A DNA stretch of 64,000 nt from Thermothielavioides terrestris NRRL 8126 (taxonomy: Eukaryota > Ascomycota > Sordariomycetes > Sordariales > Chaetomiaceae): the NCBI RefSeq assembly GCF_000226115.1, contig NC_016458.1, forward strand, positions 9,405,501-9,469,500. The letters run 5' to 3'. Shown one piece after another: positions 42,122-53,361 of the stretch (the stretch's first letter is position 1; the number at the start of each line of letters is the position of its first letter). A model generated the notes under the pieces. That model was not told the origin of the DNA and searched no databases. It saw only the letters and a program-made list of their open reading frames with translations. The translations under genes and the position numbers were made by a program.

Positions 42122-43339
42122 TTACTTCAAGTCTCACTACTATAGGCTTACGAAGGCGATACAATATCTAATATAGTTTTTCCTAATAGGACTAGTTTAG
42201 TTGGCTAGAGAACCCGAATCTCTGATAGAACCTTCGACTTGCTAACAGTGTAGTGCAATAGGTTAGCTAGGAACCAATTAGTACTAAGGACAAACCGTCA
42301 AGTATACGATAGGTTGCTAATAGCGAAGCAACCTCCGATCGACTAGCGATAAGTAGTACGATCACCCCGTCGAGGCGATTCAACTATATCGATCGATAGA
42401 AGAAGTCCCAAAAGAGGCACAATACCGACAATGGCTTATAAGACAGAGAACGTAGGTTATACTCCTAGGCCTATCGAATAGGGCTAGAATACCTAGAAGA
42501 TTAATCTAGTAGATCTCTATAAGTTCAATGTAGGAGGTAACCAAGGTATCTAAATTCAATCGAAGATCGGTGATTTAACTTCGTTTAACTCTTGAATCTA
42601 AATGACTATCGACTTAATCGAAGAATACGAACTTATAAATCCTATTCCTAAGTTTTTCGATCGAATTAGCTAAATTAAATATTTAGCTAAGGAATAGGAG
42701 ATAGATTTGATTGAGCGCTATTTAAGGCTTAAAAACAAGTATATTGCTATTGCCTATTTTCCTTAGGATGACGAATCGATCGTTCCTAAGGAGATCTAGC
42801 TATTGAGTATTAAATAGGTCGATTAGTTGCAAGGCAACGATCTTATTAAGATAATTCGATCGATTATTACATAGCGCAATATAGTAATTGGACAGGCTAT
42901 AGCCCTACGAGTTATCTACAATATACTAGCCAATTCGATAATAGTGCTACTTACAAGGGTTTAGTAGTTTAAATAAGAATAAAGTAATATCCTTGACTTT
43001 GAAGAACTTTCTACTTTATATACCTAAGTCGAGGTATTCTTATATAATAAGATAGCATTAGAAAATAAGAGGATAGAACTCCTTAAGAAGATTGCTAATA
43101 TAGTCGATCTATAGGGCTAAGCTATACCCTCGACCTAAACTAAACCGATATAAACCGAGATATATATAGAGTTATATAACCTCAATCATCTAATCTCAAC
43201 GACTAAAAAGACTTTTAAACCTACAACCTATACGAAAACTACAAAGATTACTAACCCTAAAAAGTTTACTAATAGCAAAGACCCAAAGTATTTGGTCTAG
43301 AAGGTAGCTATACTTTAGAAGATTAAAGGGAACTACAAA

Positions 43340-43621
43340 TTGTTTCTAATAGAAGACTTGAAATTCGGATATACAATGTCCTTCATTAGTAGCAAAGTAA
43401 TAGAGGCTCTTATACTTTACCTCGAAAAGGATATAGTAGAGCCGATTACTAATCTTAACGAGTTATTCGACTTCCTAGATAGATTTTATACCGATCCTAC
43501 TAAACTCTATTGTATAAAGAACGATTTTATAGTCCTAAAGATAGGATCTATACCCTACTACGAGTTCTTTACTAAGTTTATCTACTTTACTACTAAGTCT
43601 AAGAAACCTAAAGACAAGTAG
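43340..43621 (+). pseudogene. Gag capsid remnant of the LTR element
   Basis: Longest surviving open stretch of the element (93 codons), reading DLKFGYTMSFISSKVIEALI and later FYTDPTKLY, helical as in gypsy-type Gag capsid domains. The same frame is closed by stops on both sides, so it is a fragment and not a gene. Confidence 0.75.
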
Positions 43622-45249
43622 AAAGAAGAATTCTATATTCGACTCTCTTAGAGCCTACGTTTCTAGATAGCGAGAGACCTAGTCGATCCGAATGTTAGCT
43701 TTAACGACTTTACTCACTTTAGACACTAGTTCTCCTTACTCTAGGAGATAGCTAAGAAGGATTAGAAAGACGGAAAATCTAGTTTACTAGGATCTAGACA
43801 ACTGAATAGAGGAATAGCTCCTATAAAAAAGAAAGAAAAGACCCTTTAGCTAGATAGTTCTAGTAGAGACAAGGCTAAATTAGAATCTTCTAGGCTCTTT
43901 TAAAAGGAGTATAATACCTTAAAAGAGGAGGGTAAGTACTTCTATTACTAAGAGACTAGTTATATAAAGGTATAATACTTAAAATATATTGTAGCTATAA
44001 TTAAGAAGATAAAGGTAGACCTAGAGAAAATAATGAACTTGGTTAAAGAAAATAAGACTAAGACTATCGAATTAGAAAACTAAGAGCCCTAAGGAAAGTA
44101 GACTCTAGCTTAGGGCTAGATATTAGGTTAGCAGTTACCTAGGTAGACCTTTAGTAGCTTATAGGTAGTCGAAGTCTCTTCTTCCTCTATATATTAGCTG
44201 TTAATAGAATTAGCATTACTATCATTATACTCGTTGACTCTAGAGTAAACGGATATACCTTCCTTGATTGAATCTATATAAAGCGAATCGCTAAGAAACT
44301 TAGCGTTGAGGGGATACTACTTAAGACTCCGATCTCTATAAAAGACTTCTAAGGCCGATCTATAGACCCTATCGACTCGATTCTAAGACTCGACCTCCGA
44401 ATTGATAGGAGAATATAGAAGGATACTTTATTCTTAGCCTTCGATATAGGGAAGAAGCATTAGCTATTACTAGGCCAATAGTAGCTTGTTTATTATAACA
44501 TTCTACTAGATGTTCGCTAATATCGACTAATCTAGCCTAAAGACAAACTATATAATCCGGAATAGAATTATATCTTTAAGATTCTTTATAACTCCTTTGT
44601 TCCTAAAGCACTAAACCCTAAATACTAAAAGGATATTAAATAAAGAGACTAAATAATAGAGTATTAAGATTAGCGTTAGAAGGCTCAATAGTAGCTATAA
44701 ATACTAAAGTATAGAGAAATACTCTTTAAACCTTTACCTAATAAATCCTACTAATTGGTATAACCTATTGAAGATCTAGGAATATATCGATCAATATAAC
44801 CTAAGACAAGCCTAGGATTATACTAATCGGTATAACTCGAAGTCTCTAAAATATATACCACTAGGAGTAATCTTACTAAGCCCCCTAAGAAACCCCTTTG
44901 GAAGGTATCGTTCAAAGGCGTATAGGACGATAGCCTTCGGAAGATAGACCGAGCACTAAAGGGAGAGGAATTCATCTCCCTAAGAACCTATACTCGACCT
45001 ATAACACCTAAAGAAGAGGAGGAATAGGCCGCCTCCTAGGTAGAAGAGGGCGAGCGACTATAGATTCTAGAAGACTCGATCAAAGCTATAGTCATCTCCA
45101 CTATAGCCTTTAACAAAATGTTCTTTAAGGGAAACCGACAAAGGAATTCTATACTAGGATTTATTATAATCGCCTAGATCGACTAAGCTATTAAGGCTAA
45201 AAAGACTAGTAAACTCCCTAACAATAAGGACAAAGAGGTCTAAGCCTAA

Positions 45250-46600
45250 GTTAAAGAAGTGATTACGAAGTACCTTTACTTTGTCGAATTTATCGATATA
45301 TTCTTAAAAAAGGAATCTAACGAAATACTACTAAGATATAAATACGACTATAAGATTAAACTTACTAGACTATCACCCTAGCGAGTAAGCCCTTTATACT
45401 CCTATACCTTTGACTAGCTAGAGACTATAAAAAAGTACTTAGTTAAGAACCTATAGAAGGGTTTTATTAAACTAAGTACTACCTTGTATAGCTCCCCTAT
45501 ACTCTTTGCTATTAAAGGAGATAGGACCTAGAGATTTTATATCGACTATTAAACTTTAAATAAGGTTATTGTCAAAGACCACTACCTACTACCTTATATT
45601 GACGAAACCTTATAATAACTAGGAAACGTTAAAATCTTTACTAAGATCGATATCTAGTAAGCCTTCTACCGAATCCGACTTACCCCTAGAAGCGAAGACC
45701 TAACAACCTTCTAAACCTAATATAGTCAATTCCACTATAAAGTCCTACCGTTTAGCCTATACAATGGACCTACTACCTTCTAGCGATTTGTCAATTCCTA
45801 GTTCTTTAAGTACCTCAATATATTTATAATTGCCTATATCGATAATCTAATCATCTACTCTTAGAACAAGGAAGAGTATCATAAGTATATATGACTTATC
45901 CTCTAGAAGCTATACAAAGTAGGTCTCTAGGCGGACATTAAAAAATACGAATTCTATACTACTGAAACTAAGTTCTTTAGGTTTATCGTCAGTATTAAAG
46001 GCGTCTAAATAAACTCGAAGAAGATCGAGACGATAGTTTCTTAGGACCAATCTACTACTATATAGGAAGTATAAGCCTTCCTTAGATTCTACAACTTTTA
46101 CTACTAATTTGTCTATAAATATAAAAGGATTGTACGTCCCCTATAGCGCTTAACCATCAAGGGAAAACCGTTCAAATAGACCGAAGAGTATAAAGAAGCC
46201 TTCTAAGAACTTAAGAGGCGAATGACCAATACCCTACTCCTTAAACACTACGATCCTACTAGAGAGAGCCGAATTAAAGTCGATATATCTAGTAGAGTTG
46301 TAGCTAGAGTCTTCTAGTAGAAATACAACGATAGTTAGTACCCCGTTATATTCTTCTTAAGAACGATGTCTAAACTAGAAAGCAATTACCCTATCTACAA
46401 TAAGGAGCTTCTTACTATTGTATATACCGTTGAAGAATAGTACCTAATACTACTTAGCCTCTAGTAGCGGTTCAATATCTTATCTAACTACTATACGTTG
46501 CAATACTTTATATAAAAGAGGCTACTCAATATACGATAAGCTAGATAGGCTAAGCTCCTCTCTACCCTAGATTTTTAAATCGTCTACCAACCTAGCAAGT
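45250..46600 (+). pseudogene. Reverse transcriptase / RNase H remnant
   Basis: One broken plus-strand frame contains the gypsy RT landmarks in order: a DYRTLNK-like segment (about 45545), a QAFYRIRL-like segment (about 45660) and YIDNLIIYS (about 45835-45861). In YIDN the last catalytic Asp codon reads Asn, a G-to-A change. RNase H-like sequence follows. Stops TAG/TAA interrupt it many times. I describe the surviving pieces only. Confidence 0.8.
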
Positions 46601-46939
46601 AGAACGCCGTTACCAATACCTTGTCCTACAAGGCTAAGGAGCTCGTTACCTAGAAGGAAGTCTAAGAAGCTTACTATACCTAGATAGTCCTCTCTAAGAG
46701 CAAGCTAGACCTATAGATCCTAGAGGAGCTAGAGTTGCTACCTAAGGAGCTTGCTAAATGCGACTTATAGTATATAATCTATTAAATCGAAGCCAACGAA
46801 TCTAAGCCGTCTCGTCTACAACGACTTAAAGGATATAAACTAGTAGATACTATCCTTAAAGCAAATTGAGAGAGCGAAGCCTTAGAGAGTTTTTAGGAGC
46901 TTGTCTACCGGAATAATACCGATTAGACCCTAAGCGATA

Positions 46940-47700
46940 GTAGCCTTCTACTAAAGGGAGGGAGGCTAATAGTTCTACTAGATAGTTACCTATAAACCTA
47001 CCTATTAGCTAAGATTTATAACTAGATCTCTATAGCCTATCTAGGTAGGAACAAGATACAAGAGTTGGTCTAGAGACAATACTTCTAGCTAGGGTAAATA
47101 GGAGATATCGATAGGTTTATTAGGAATTGCTAGACCTGCTAATGTTCCTATATACCTTGCGATAAGCTACTAGGCCTCCTCAAGCCCCTAGAAGTCCTTG
47201 TAAGACTTTGGTAGTATATCACTATAGACTTCTACGCAATGCCCTAATATAAGTTAGGCTATAACTAAGTCTTCGTTGTAGTAGACCGCTTAGAGAAGCG
47301 TAGCTATTTACTCCCCTACTATAAGACTACTATTACTAAAGAGATAATATAACTCTACTACCAATATATTTAGTATACCTATAAAGCCTTAGAATCAATT
47401 ACTTTAGACTAAGGTCCTTAGTTTATCTTAGTATTCTAGGACGAGTTCTATAAGATCCTTAGAATTAACCTACGCCTCTCTTCTTTAGAGTACCCCTAGA
47501 TAGATAGGTAGATCGAAATTATAAATCAATATCTCGACTAGTGTCTACTCCCCTTCGTTAACTATTTCTAAGACAATTGGTTAGAATTACTATCTACAAT
47601 GGATTTTACTTAAGCTATTTTACTCTACTTGTCTACTAGCCTTACCCTATTCAAGGTTGAGATTAGTATACTCCTCTAGATGACCTACAATTAGTAGAAG
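46940..47700 (+). pseudogene. Integrase remnant
   Basis: After RNase H the frame shows a zinc-binding-like Cys pair region and then YITIDFYAMP (about 47217-47246), the strand with the first catalytic Asp of retroviral-type integrases. Later comes a conserved GP...F...F segment with several stops. The order RT, RNase H, integrase identifies the Ty3/gypsy type. Confidence 0.75.
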
Positions 47701-48099
47701 TATATTTAAGAATTTAGTAGCGCTAAAGACAAGCTTAATCGTACTAAAGCGTAGAAGATACTCTCTAAAATCAATTCCACTATCTAATTCACTAGAGAAA
47801 GTATATAGAAAGCTTAGGAAGCCTAAAAGCGGTAAGCAAATAAGTATTGGTAGCTAGAAGAATTTGAAGTTAGTTAGAAGGTCTACGTTACAAAGGGCTA
47901 CTAGTAGACAAACCGACTAAGCGACAAGCTCGACTATCTAGTCGCTAAGCCTTTTCTAATCATTGTTAAGAAGGGTTATTCCTATAAGCTAAAGCTACCT
48001 AAGACTTAGAAGATATACCCGGTATTTATCCTAGATCGACTCCAAAAGGTACCGAATAACCTGTTACTAGGTTAAGAGCCCTAGCCTAAGCCGCTAATT

Positions 48100-48320
48100 G
48101 AGGTAGACAGCGAATTAGAATAGTAAGTTGAAAAGATTCTTATCTCCTAGATATTTAAAGGGAAACTCTAGTATTACGCTCAATAGATTGGTTAGAGCGA
48201 GGACCCTAAATAGTATAACGCTACTAATTTTAAAAATATACTATACCACCTCTAGGAGTTCTATAAGGAATTCCTCTACGTAGCTAGACTACCTTAGCGA
48301 TTGCTATAATAGCTAAAAGC
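48100..48320 (+). pseudogene. Chromodomain-like tail of the integrase
   Basis: The end of the pol frame reads VEKILIS, then IFKGKL, YYAQ, SEDPK and YNATNFKN, with stops at several Trp codons. This is the chromodomain pattern (VExIL...Y.V.W.G....TWEP..N). It places the element among chromoviruses, which target heterochromatin. Confidence 0.65.
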
Positions 48321-48655
48321 TTATGAGGAGGATTACTTTGATAATGAACATCTAGATAATAACCTACTAGTACCTAAAGGACAATACGATCCAACTCGAT
48401 TTAGGAGACGTCGTATATATGTATAAACCTACTATAAAGTCGTAGGATAACATTTTATCCTAGCTCCCTTATATACCTATTGGCCTAGATGTAGTATCTT
48501 ATATAGCCTAATAGGCTGTAGGGTAGATTTCCGAGTCCTATAGAACTCAATTATATAAACTTCGTAAAAAATAGGCTTATGAGCCAACTCTTCTGATTAC
48601 TAATAGCTAGTAGAGGACCGCAATATATCTGTTGTATAGGTACAACGCTTTTTCG

Positions 48656-48664
48656 AAGGGGGGG
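48656..48664 (+). other. Polypurine tract
   Basis: AAGGGGGGG immediately before the 3' LTR, the plus-strand primer site of LTR retrotransposons. Unmutated despite heavy damage around it, as expected for a G-run without CpA context. Confidence 0.8.
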
Positions 48665-49053
48665 TGATATAACGGTATAGTACATTGACCACCGTTATAT
48701 AACTCGTATATAGACCTATTATATAACTATACACTTATATGACCTCCTAAGTTGGTAGATTTATAGGATTCGAGTCGACTTCCGGATTAGGAAGGAGGGG
48801 TTGACTTACCGATAAGGAAAAACGCGTTGATAAGGCGAACTACGTCTTACCTCGCAATATATAGACTTTGTAGCCCTACTACAAATTGCAACCCTACTAT
48901 AAATTGTCTATATGTACCACCTAAGGTATTTGAGCACAGTTTTCTACCTATATGTTGATAGTTTTCCTCTCTCTCCTCAGACTTGAAGTCTTCGTCAATC
49001 GAGGATCAATTTAGCTGCGAGTCATCTAGCACTTGTTTTGCCTTGCTGTGACA
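48665..49053 (+). repeat. 3' LTR (389 bp)
   Basis: Begins TGATATAACGG and ends CTGTGACA. It keeps both terminal dinucleotides (TG...CA) and looks less mutated at its end than the 5' copy. Confidence 0.9.
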
Positions 49054-49058
49054 TCTAT
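49054..49058. repeat. Right target-site duplication of the LTR element
   Basis: TCTAT, matching 41731-41735. Confidence 0.85.
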
Positions 49059-49099
49059 AAAGTTTAGCTATAGAGGGGCTAAGACTTAGACTATTAGTA

Positions 49100-51650
49100 A
49101 CACTTACTATATTTTAGTATTATAGAAACTCCTTTCTAAATATACTAATTAGCTAGGAACTAAGCAACTCGCTTATAGTCTAGTAACTAGCTAGCTACTA
49201 ATCCTTTGACTTCTAGCTATTAGTTATTATAAAGTTCTTTAAAGTTAGAGGTAGGAATAAAGACGTAAGGTAGTATAGTCCAATAGCTAGCTAGCACTTA
49301 ACTAGAGAACTATATATTACTGCTTATTGCTAAGATATAAACGAAGGAATATCTAATGCCTAAACCTATTGTAGATCCTTCTAAACTTTGCCTAATAGCT
49401 TCCTTAGAATATAGTTAAGATCCTTTTATAAGCTATATATTACCTATACGTTATCCTAGATCCTATATATCATAGTTTATAGCAACTATATCAGCTCCTA
49501 GACCTATAGAAATAGCTACCGATTAATAGAGACCTTGTCTAAATTAGTAAGATCTACTAACTATAGAACGATGCTATAGTATATCCTAAACCCCTTCGTT
49601 TCTAAGATACTAACTAGCTACTAGAAGTGCTCTAGCTACAATAAGTTCGTTAATAAGTAATAATGCTAAATATATAAGTAGAGGAGCAACTAGCTCCTAA
49701 ACTATATATACCTATAGCGAAGGATACTAACTAGCTCTAGAATTAGGGTATCCTATAAGAGCTAAGCCACTGAATCCGTCTAGTTAACTACGTTATAGTA
49801 GTCTAAGTTACAATGTTCGTCTAGAGTAGCCTACCTAAGCGTAGAGACCTTAGTAGCAATATTAGCAGTACTCTAGGTAGTTAGCTATAGTAGCTAGATA
49901 GCTACTATACTACTCTACCACTGCCTATCGTTATACTATAGACTAGGGAACTAGTCTAGTATAAAAATGCTATTGAAGTCGAGAAGCTCGTTAGTATCGA
50001 ACTACTTATATACTATTAACAGCTTATATACAATCAGTGCTTAGGCCTACTTAGGTAGCTTGTTAAAGCCCTAGCTATTAAACCGCTCTATATATATAGC
50101 TAGAAGTATATAATTGAGACTCCTAAACTTAGTTTAGATTACTTTATTTCAGTAGTCTTGTATATAGTAATTAAAGTAAATGATTAAACTAGTAAAAGGG
50201 AAGGTACTAGCTATCTACTGCTTTAGTATAGGCTTAGCGTTCTTAACCTTTAAGTACTATCCTTCGACTATATTTGTTGTAGTAATCTAGTAGAGCAAGG
50301 GGGTTGTATCTTATACCTAATACGTCTATAGTCGAGTATTATTTAGCTAGTTGTTCTTTAAATACTATTTAAGCCTATCGGTACTAGCGTAAGCAATAGT
50401 AGCCTCAATAGACTCTATATAGCCTTTTTCTAAACAACAGCTTAGAAGAGTAGCCGCTATATAGCTAAGGTACTCTTTATTAGTACTAATCTAGCACTTT
50501 AAAGTCTCCTAGCAATGCTTTATATAGAAGAGATGTTATATATATAGGAGGCTATACTTATCGTAGCTAAATACCTCTTAGACAGTAAGTTATTTAGCTA
50601 TAGAGTCGTTGGTAATTATATATTTTAAGAGCTAGCCCCTATTAGCTACTCCCTTATACTACTCTAGCAATATATCTAGGTATATTGCGATACTATTAGT
50701 AGTCTGCCTCTCTATAAAGAAGTAAATAGAAAGGAGCTAGTAGCTATTAAAGTCCCGAACTATAATTGTAAATAAGTATCAACTACTATAGGCAGTCTTA
50801 TAAGTAGTATCTATAATCGCTAGTTGGCTATACTTTTTTAGTGTATCTAATAGGTCTTTATATATAAAGACTAACGTAGAGGAGTTCTCGCTAAGTATAG
50901 TCAGTGCCTTATACTTATATCGATCACTATAGGCTAGTAGCTAGGTAATAGCTTCTATAAATTCTATCTCCCTAAAAACCTTATAGGACTATACCTTACA
51001 ATTATCACGTTTATAGAGCTTAAGAGATCTATAAAGGTTACGAATCTCCTAAGTCGTAATATACTGGCTATCTATATAGTAAAGATATACCCTAGCTTTA
51101 GGAGTTTTAGCGTAGCCGTATAACTAGTATTCTATAGCGCTATTGCTATATCTAATAGTAAGGAGGTAGGCAATATGTTCTACAATAGTATATAGGCGTT
51201 TAACTATCTTAATGTCTTCTATTAAGTAATTATACCTATAGCGAATTATAATATCAATGGTACTATTGTTGTACTAAACCTTATAGAGAGTATAGTAGTA
51301 TAGCTCTATATTTTATAGTGCCCTATTGCGTTTACCTTGCCCTTTAGTCTTTTATAGCGTTTTCTAGAGGTAGTAGCGGAAAATAGTCTTTATTTGCTAT
51401 TGCCTTAGGGCGTCTCTCCTACTATAGAAATACAATACCTAGCGCTATTTAGCTTGCTAAGCTATATATAGGAGGGTAAACTTACTTTCTTTAAACTAGT
51501 GTTCTTAGATCTCCTAAATGTTATTAAGAATTGTAAAGCTACTATTTAGCGCCCTAGGCTTTAGTCTAGATAGGCAAATTAGAGATATATACCTATACTT
51601 ATATCTAAAAGCTAGTTCCTTTATAGAGGAACTATCTCCTTTATTAGACA
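49100..51650 (-). pseudogene. MULE-like transposase remnant
   Basis: Minus-strand sequence with a decayed coding frame. The clearest part (about 50,835 back to 50,550) reads QLAIIDTTYKT, then an IVRDF-like segment, then IITNDSIAK and a YITSLLYKALLG segment. This matches the order first-Asp region, hydrophobic strands, second-Asp region of MULE transposases. The 3' portion was split from the rest by the LTR insertion, so the coding sequence probably continued into the left arm. Limits are approximate. Confidence 0.6.
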
Positions 51651-51939
51651 GTTCATTAGACAGTGTAGAGCTATCTAGTAGCTAGGTAGAGGTTGGAGCA
51701 GGACTAGGAATACTACTCGATTATAATAATTATATAATTAAAAGCTTAGGGATAGGGAGAAGCTAGGGTAGTACCTACTAAGTAGTTAGATCAAGGTCAA
51801 GTTCAGTAGATATATATTCTAGGACTAGGGAGCTTATTGTAGGTATAGCATTAGCAATTCAACGCTAGTAATTAAATTCGCTATTTGACTAAATAGCACT
51901 TATATATTAAGGGAGACCAAGGACGCTAATAGGCTATAG

Positions 51940-52520
51940 ATACTATATCGTTTTATTACTAGCTATATAGTATATCGTTTTATTGCTAGCTATATGGTAT
52001 AGTATACTACGTTTTATTACTAGCTATATAATATATCGTTTTATTGCTAGCTATATAGTATAGTATACTACTAGCTATATAGTACATTGTTTTGCTACTA
52101 GCTATATAGCACATCGTTTTACTACTAGCTATATAGTATATCGTTTTATTATTAACTATATAAATTAAGCTAGTCTATAGCTAGATCAATATTAAACAAT
52201 TACTAACTAGTAGATAGTAAAACAATAGAATTTACTTAGTATATCGTTTTACTACTAGCTATATAGCGCGTTGTACTACTAGCTATACAATATATCGTTT
52301 TACTACTAGCTATATAGCGTATTGTTTTATTGTTAACTATATAAATTTTAGAGCTAGTCTATAGCTAGATCAATACTAAGCAACTGCTAATCGGTAGGTA
52401 GTAAAACAACTTACTTAGCGTATCTTCTAGTTGCTAGCTATATAAAGTAAAGTGGTCTATAGTAGGATGCTAGTCTATAGCTAGATCAATATTTAGCAAC
52501 TGCTAATATACATTGATAGC
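51940..52520. repeat. Subterminal minisatellite with about 26-bp units
   Basis: More than ten imperfect copies of CTAGCTATATAGTATATCGT TTTA(T/C)TA-type units. They are interspersed with two to three copies of a longer segment (AGTCTATAGCTAGATCAATA) at about 52170, 52350 and 52475. It lies 300-850 bp inside the right inverted repeat. Such subterminal repeats can be transposase-binding arrays; here that is inference. Confidence 0.75.
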
Positions 52521-52788
52521 AAACTAGTTGACTATTTACCAATAAGATCTATTGGATATAGGCTAAATATATAGTTCTATAGCGATATAACGTTGTAATG
52601 TAGGTCGAAATATAATGGAGGGTAGGTATAGACGTAGATTAGTTAGGGAAACGTAGGTAGGATATAAACCAGTAGCTAGGCAGCTACTGACGCGATACGG
52701 GCGTAAGGACTACTATATAGAAATTGTTAAGCGGTGGCAAAAGGAGTGACTTCTAAGCGCGGGACCCACGGGTATCTGTAGGGACTAC

Positions 52789-52824
52789 GGAAATTAGTCT
52801 TGGCAGGACCTCTTTAACGTCTAC
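52789..52824 (-). repeat. Right terminal inverted repeat (36 bp)
   Basis: Read on the minus strand it begins GTAGACGTTAAAGAGGTCCT and ends ACTAATTTCC, matching the left repeat at 33 of 36 positions. Confidence 0.9.
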
Positions 52825-52834
52825 CGTGTTCGGG
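52825..52834. repeat. Right target-site duplication of the MULE-like element
   Basis: CGTGTTCGGG, identical to 39186-39195. Confidence 0.85.
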
Positions 52835-53361
52835 GCTTGCCCAGCCCTGGACCCTGACTCCTAGCCTATTCATTAGCTGGATCTTCAGCCCATCAGCTGG
52901 CGCAGCTTCTGGCTCTCGTTCTATCGACGCCGAGTCCCGGAACGGTCAAGCGCCCGCGCTATCCGACCTGCCAAGCATTGGCGTGCCTGGTTCTGGACGG
53001 CGGCGGTCTTCAACTTTTCAGCTCATGGCGACAAGAAAAGTCCAGCCGGTCCCCCAGCTGGACGCCGGTGCCAAAATGGCCATGTTTTCTTCGCTGTCTC
53101 TTGACTTTTTGCCCTCTTGACGGGGCAGCACCATTTCTGTTCCCTGCCGGCCGACGAGTCGCTCGTTTATTTCCCAAGTCGGCGGCAACGCCAAAGACGA
53201 GGCGCGCGAACCAACCCGTTCCCCCCGACTGCGCCGGTTCCGTGGCCGACAACCTACCCAACATCTTGCCCCCGACGCCACTGCAGCAGACCCGTCCCGG
53301 GGCGAGCCGACGTGCGACGTGCGACACTCTGGGCCCCGCAGCCTTCGTGCCAGGTTCCAAC
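52835..53361. other. Promoter region of the GH128 gene
   Basis: About 530 bp of GC-rich DNA between the transposon border and the glucanase start. The frame of the gene is open upstream to 52978, but the signal peptide fixes the start at 53362. No other gene seen. Confidence 0.5.

Larger units (their letters stand above)
41736..49053 (+). mobile_element. Ty3/gypsy LTR retrotransposon, RIP-degraded
   Basis: A structurally complete 7,318-bp element: 5' LTR 41736-42121, 3' LTR 48665-49053, and a 5-bp target duplication TCTAT at 41731-41735 and 49054-49058. A G7 polypurine tract (48658-48664) precedes the 3' LTR. In between, plus-strand frames broken by many stops read in gypsy order. These are a Gag capsid-like remnant (43.3-43.6 kb), reverse transcriptase (about 45.3-46.0 kb), RNase H (about 46.2-46.6 kb) and integrase (about 46.95-47.7 kb). 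A chromodomain-like tail follows (about 48.1-48.3 kb). It is inserted inside the MULE-like element and is therefore younger than it. Confidence 0.92.
39196..52824 (-). mobile_element. MULE-like DNA transposon, RIP-degraded, with nested retrotransposon
   Basis: A 13,629-bp block bounded by 36-bp inverted repeats and a 10-bp target duplication. Removing the nested LTR element (41,736-49,053) leaves about 6.3 kb. The right arm encodes, on the minus strand, remnants of a transposase: around 50,775-50,835 one frame reads QLAIIDTTYKTAYS, matching the first catalytic-Asp region (DATYKTN-type) of MULE/FAR1 transposases. A second region reading IITNDSIAK lies near 50,600, in the expected order. The frames are full of stops and the sequence is TA-rich, as RIP (C-to-T at CpA) produces. 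The left arm and the far right carry tandem repeats. The element is surely inactive. The superfamily call rests on TIR/TSD form plus these fragments. Confidence 0.8.

Noticed and set aside
39300..52700. CRISPR-like array in the short repeats of the AT-rich island
   Set aside because: Repeats are imperfect, without spacer structure, in a eukaryotic transposon.
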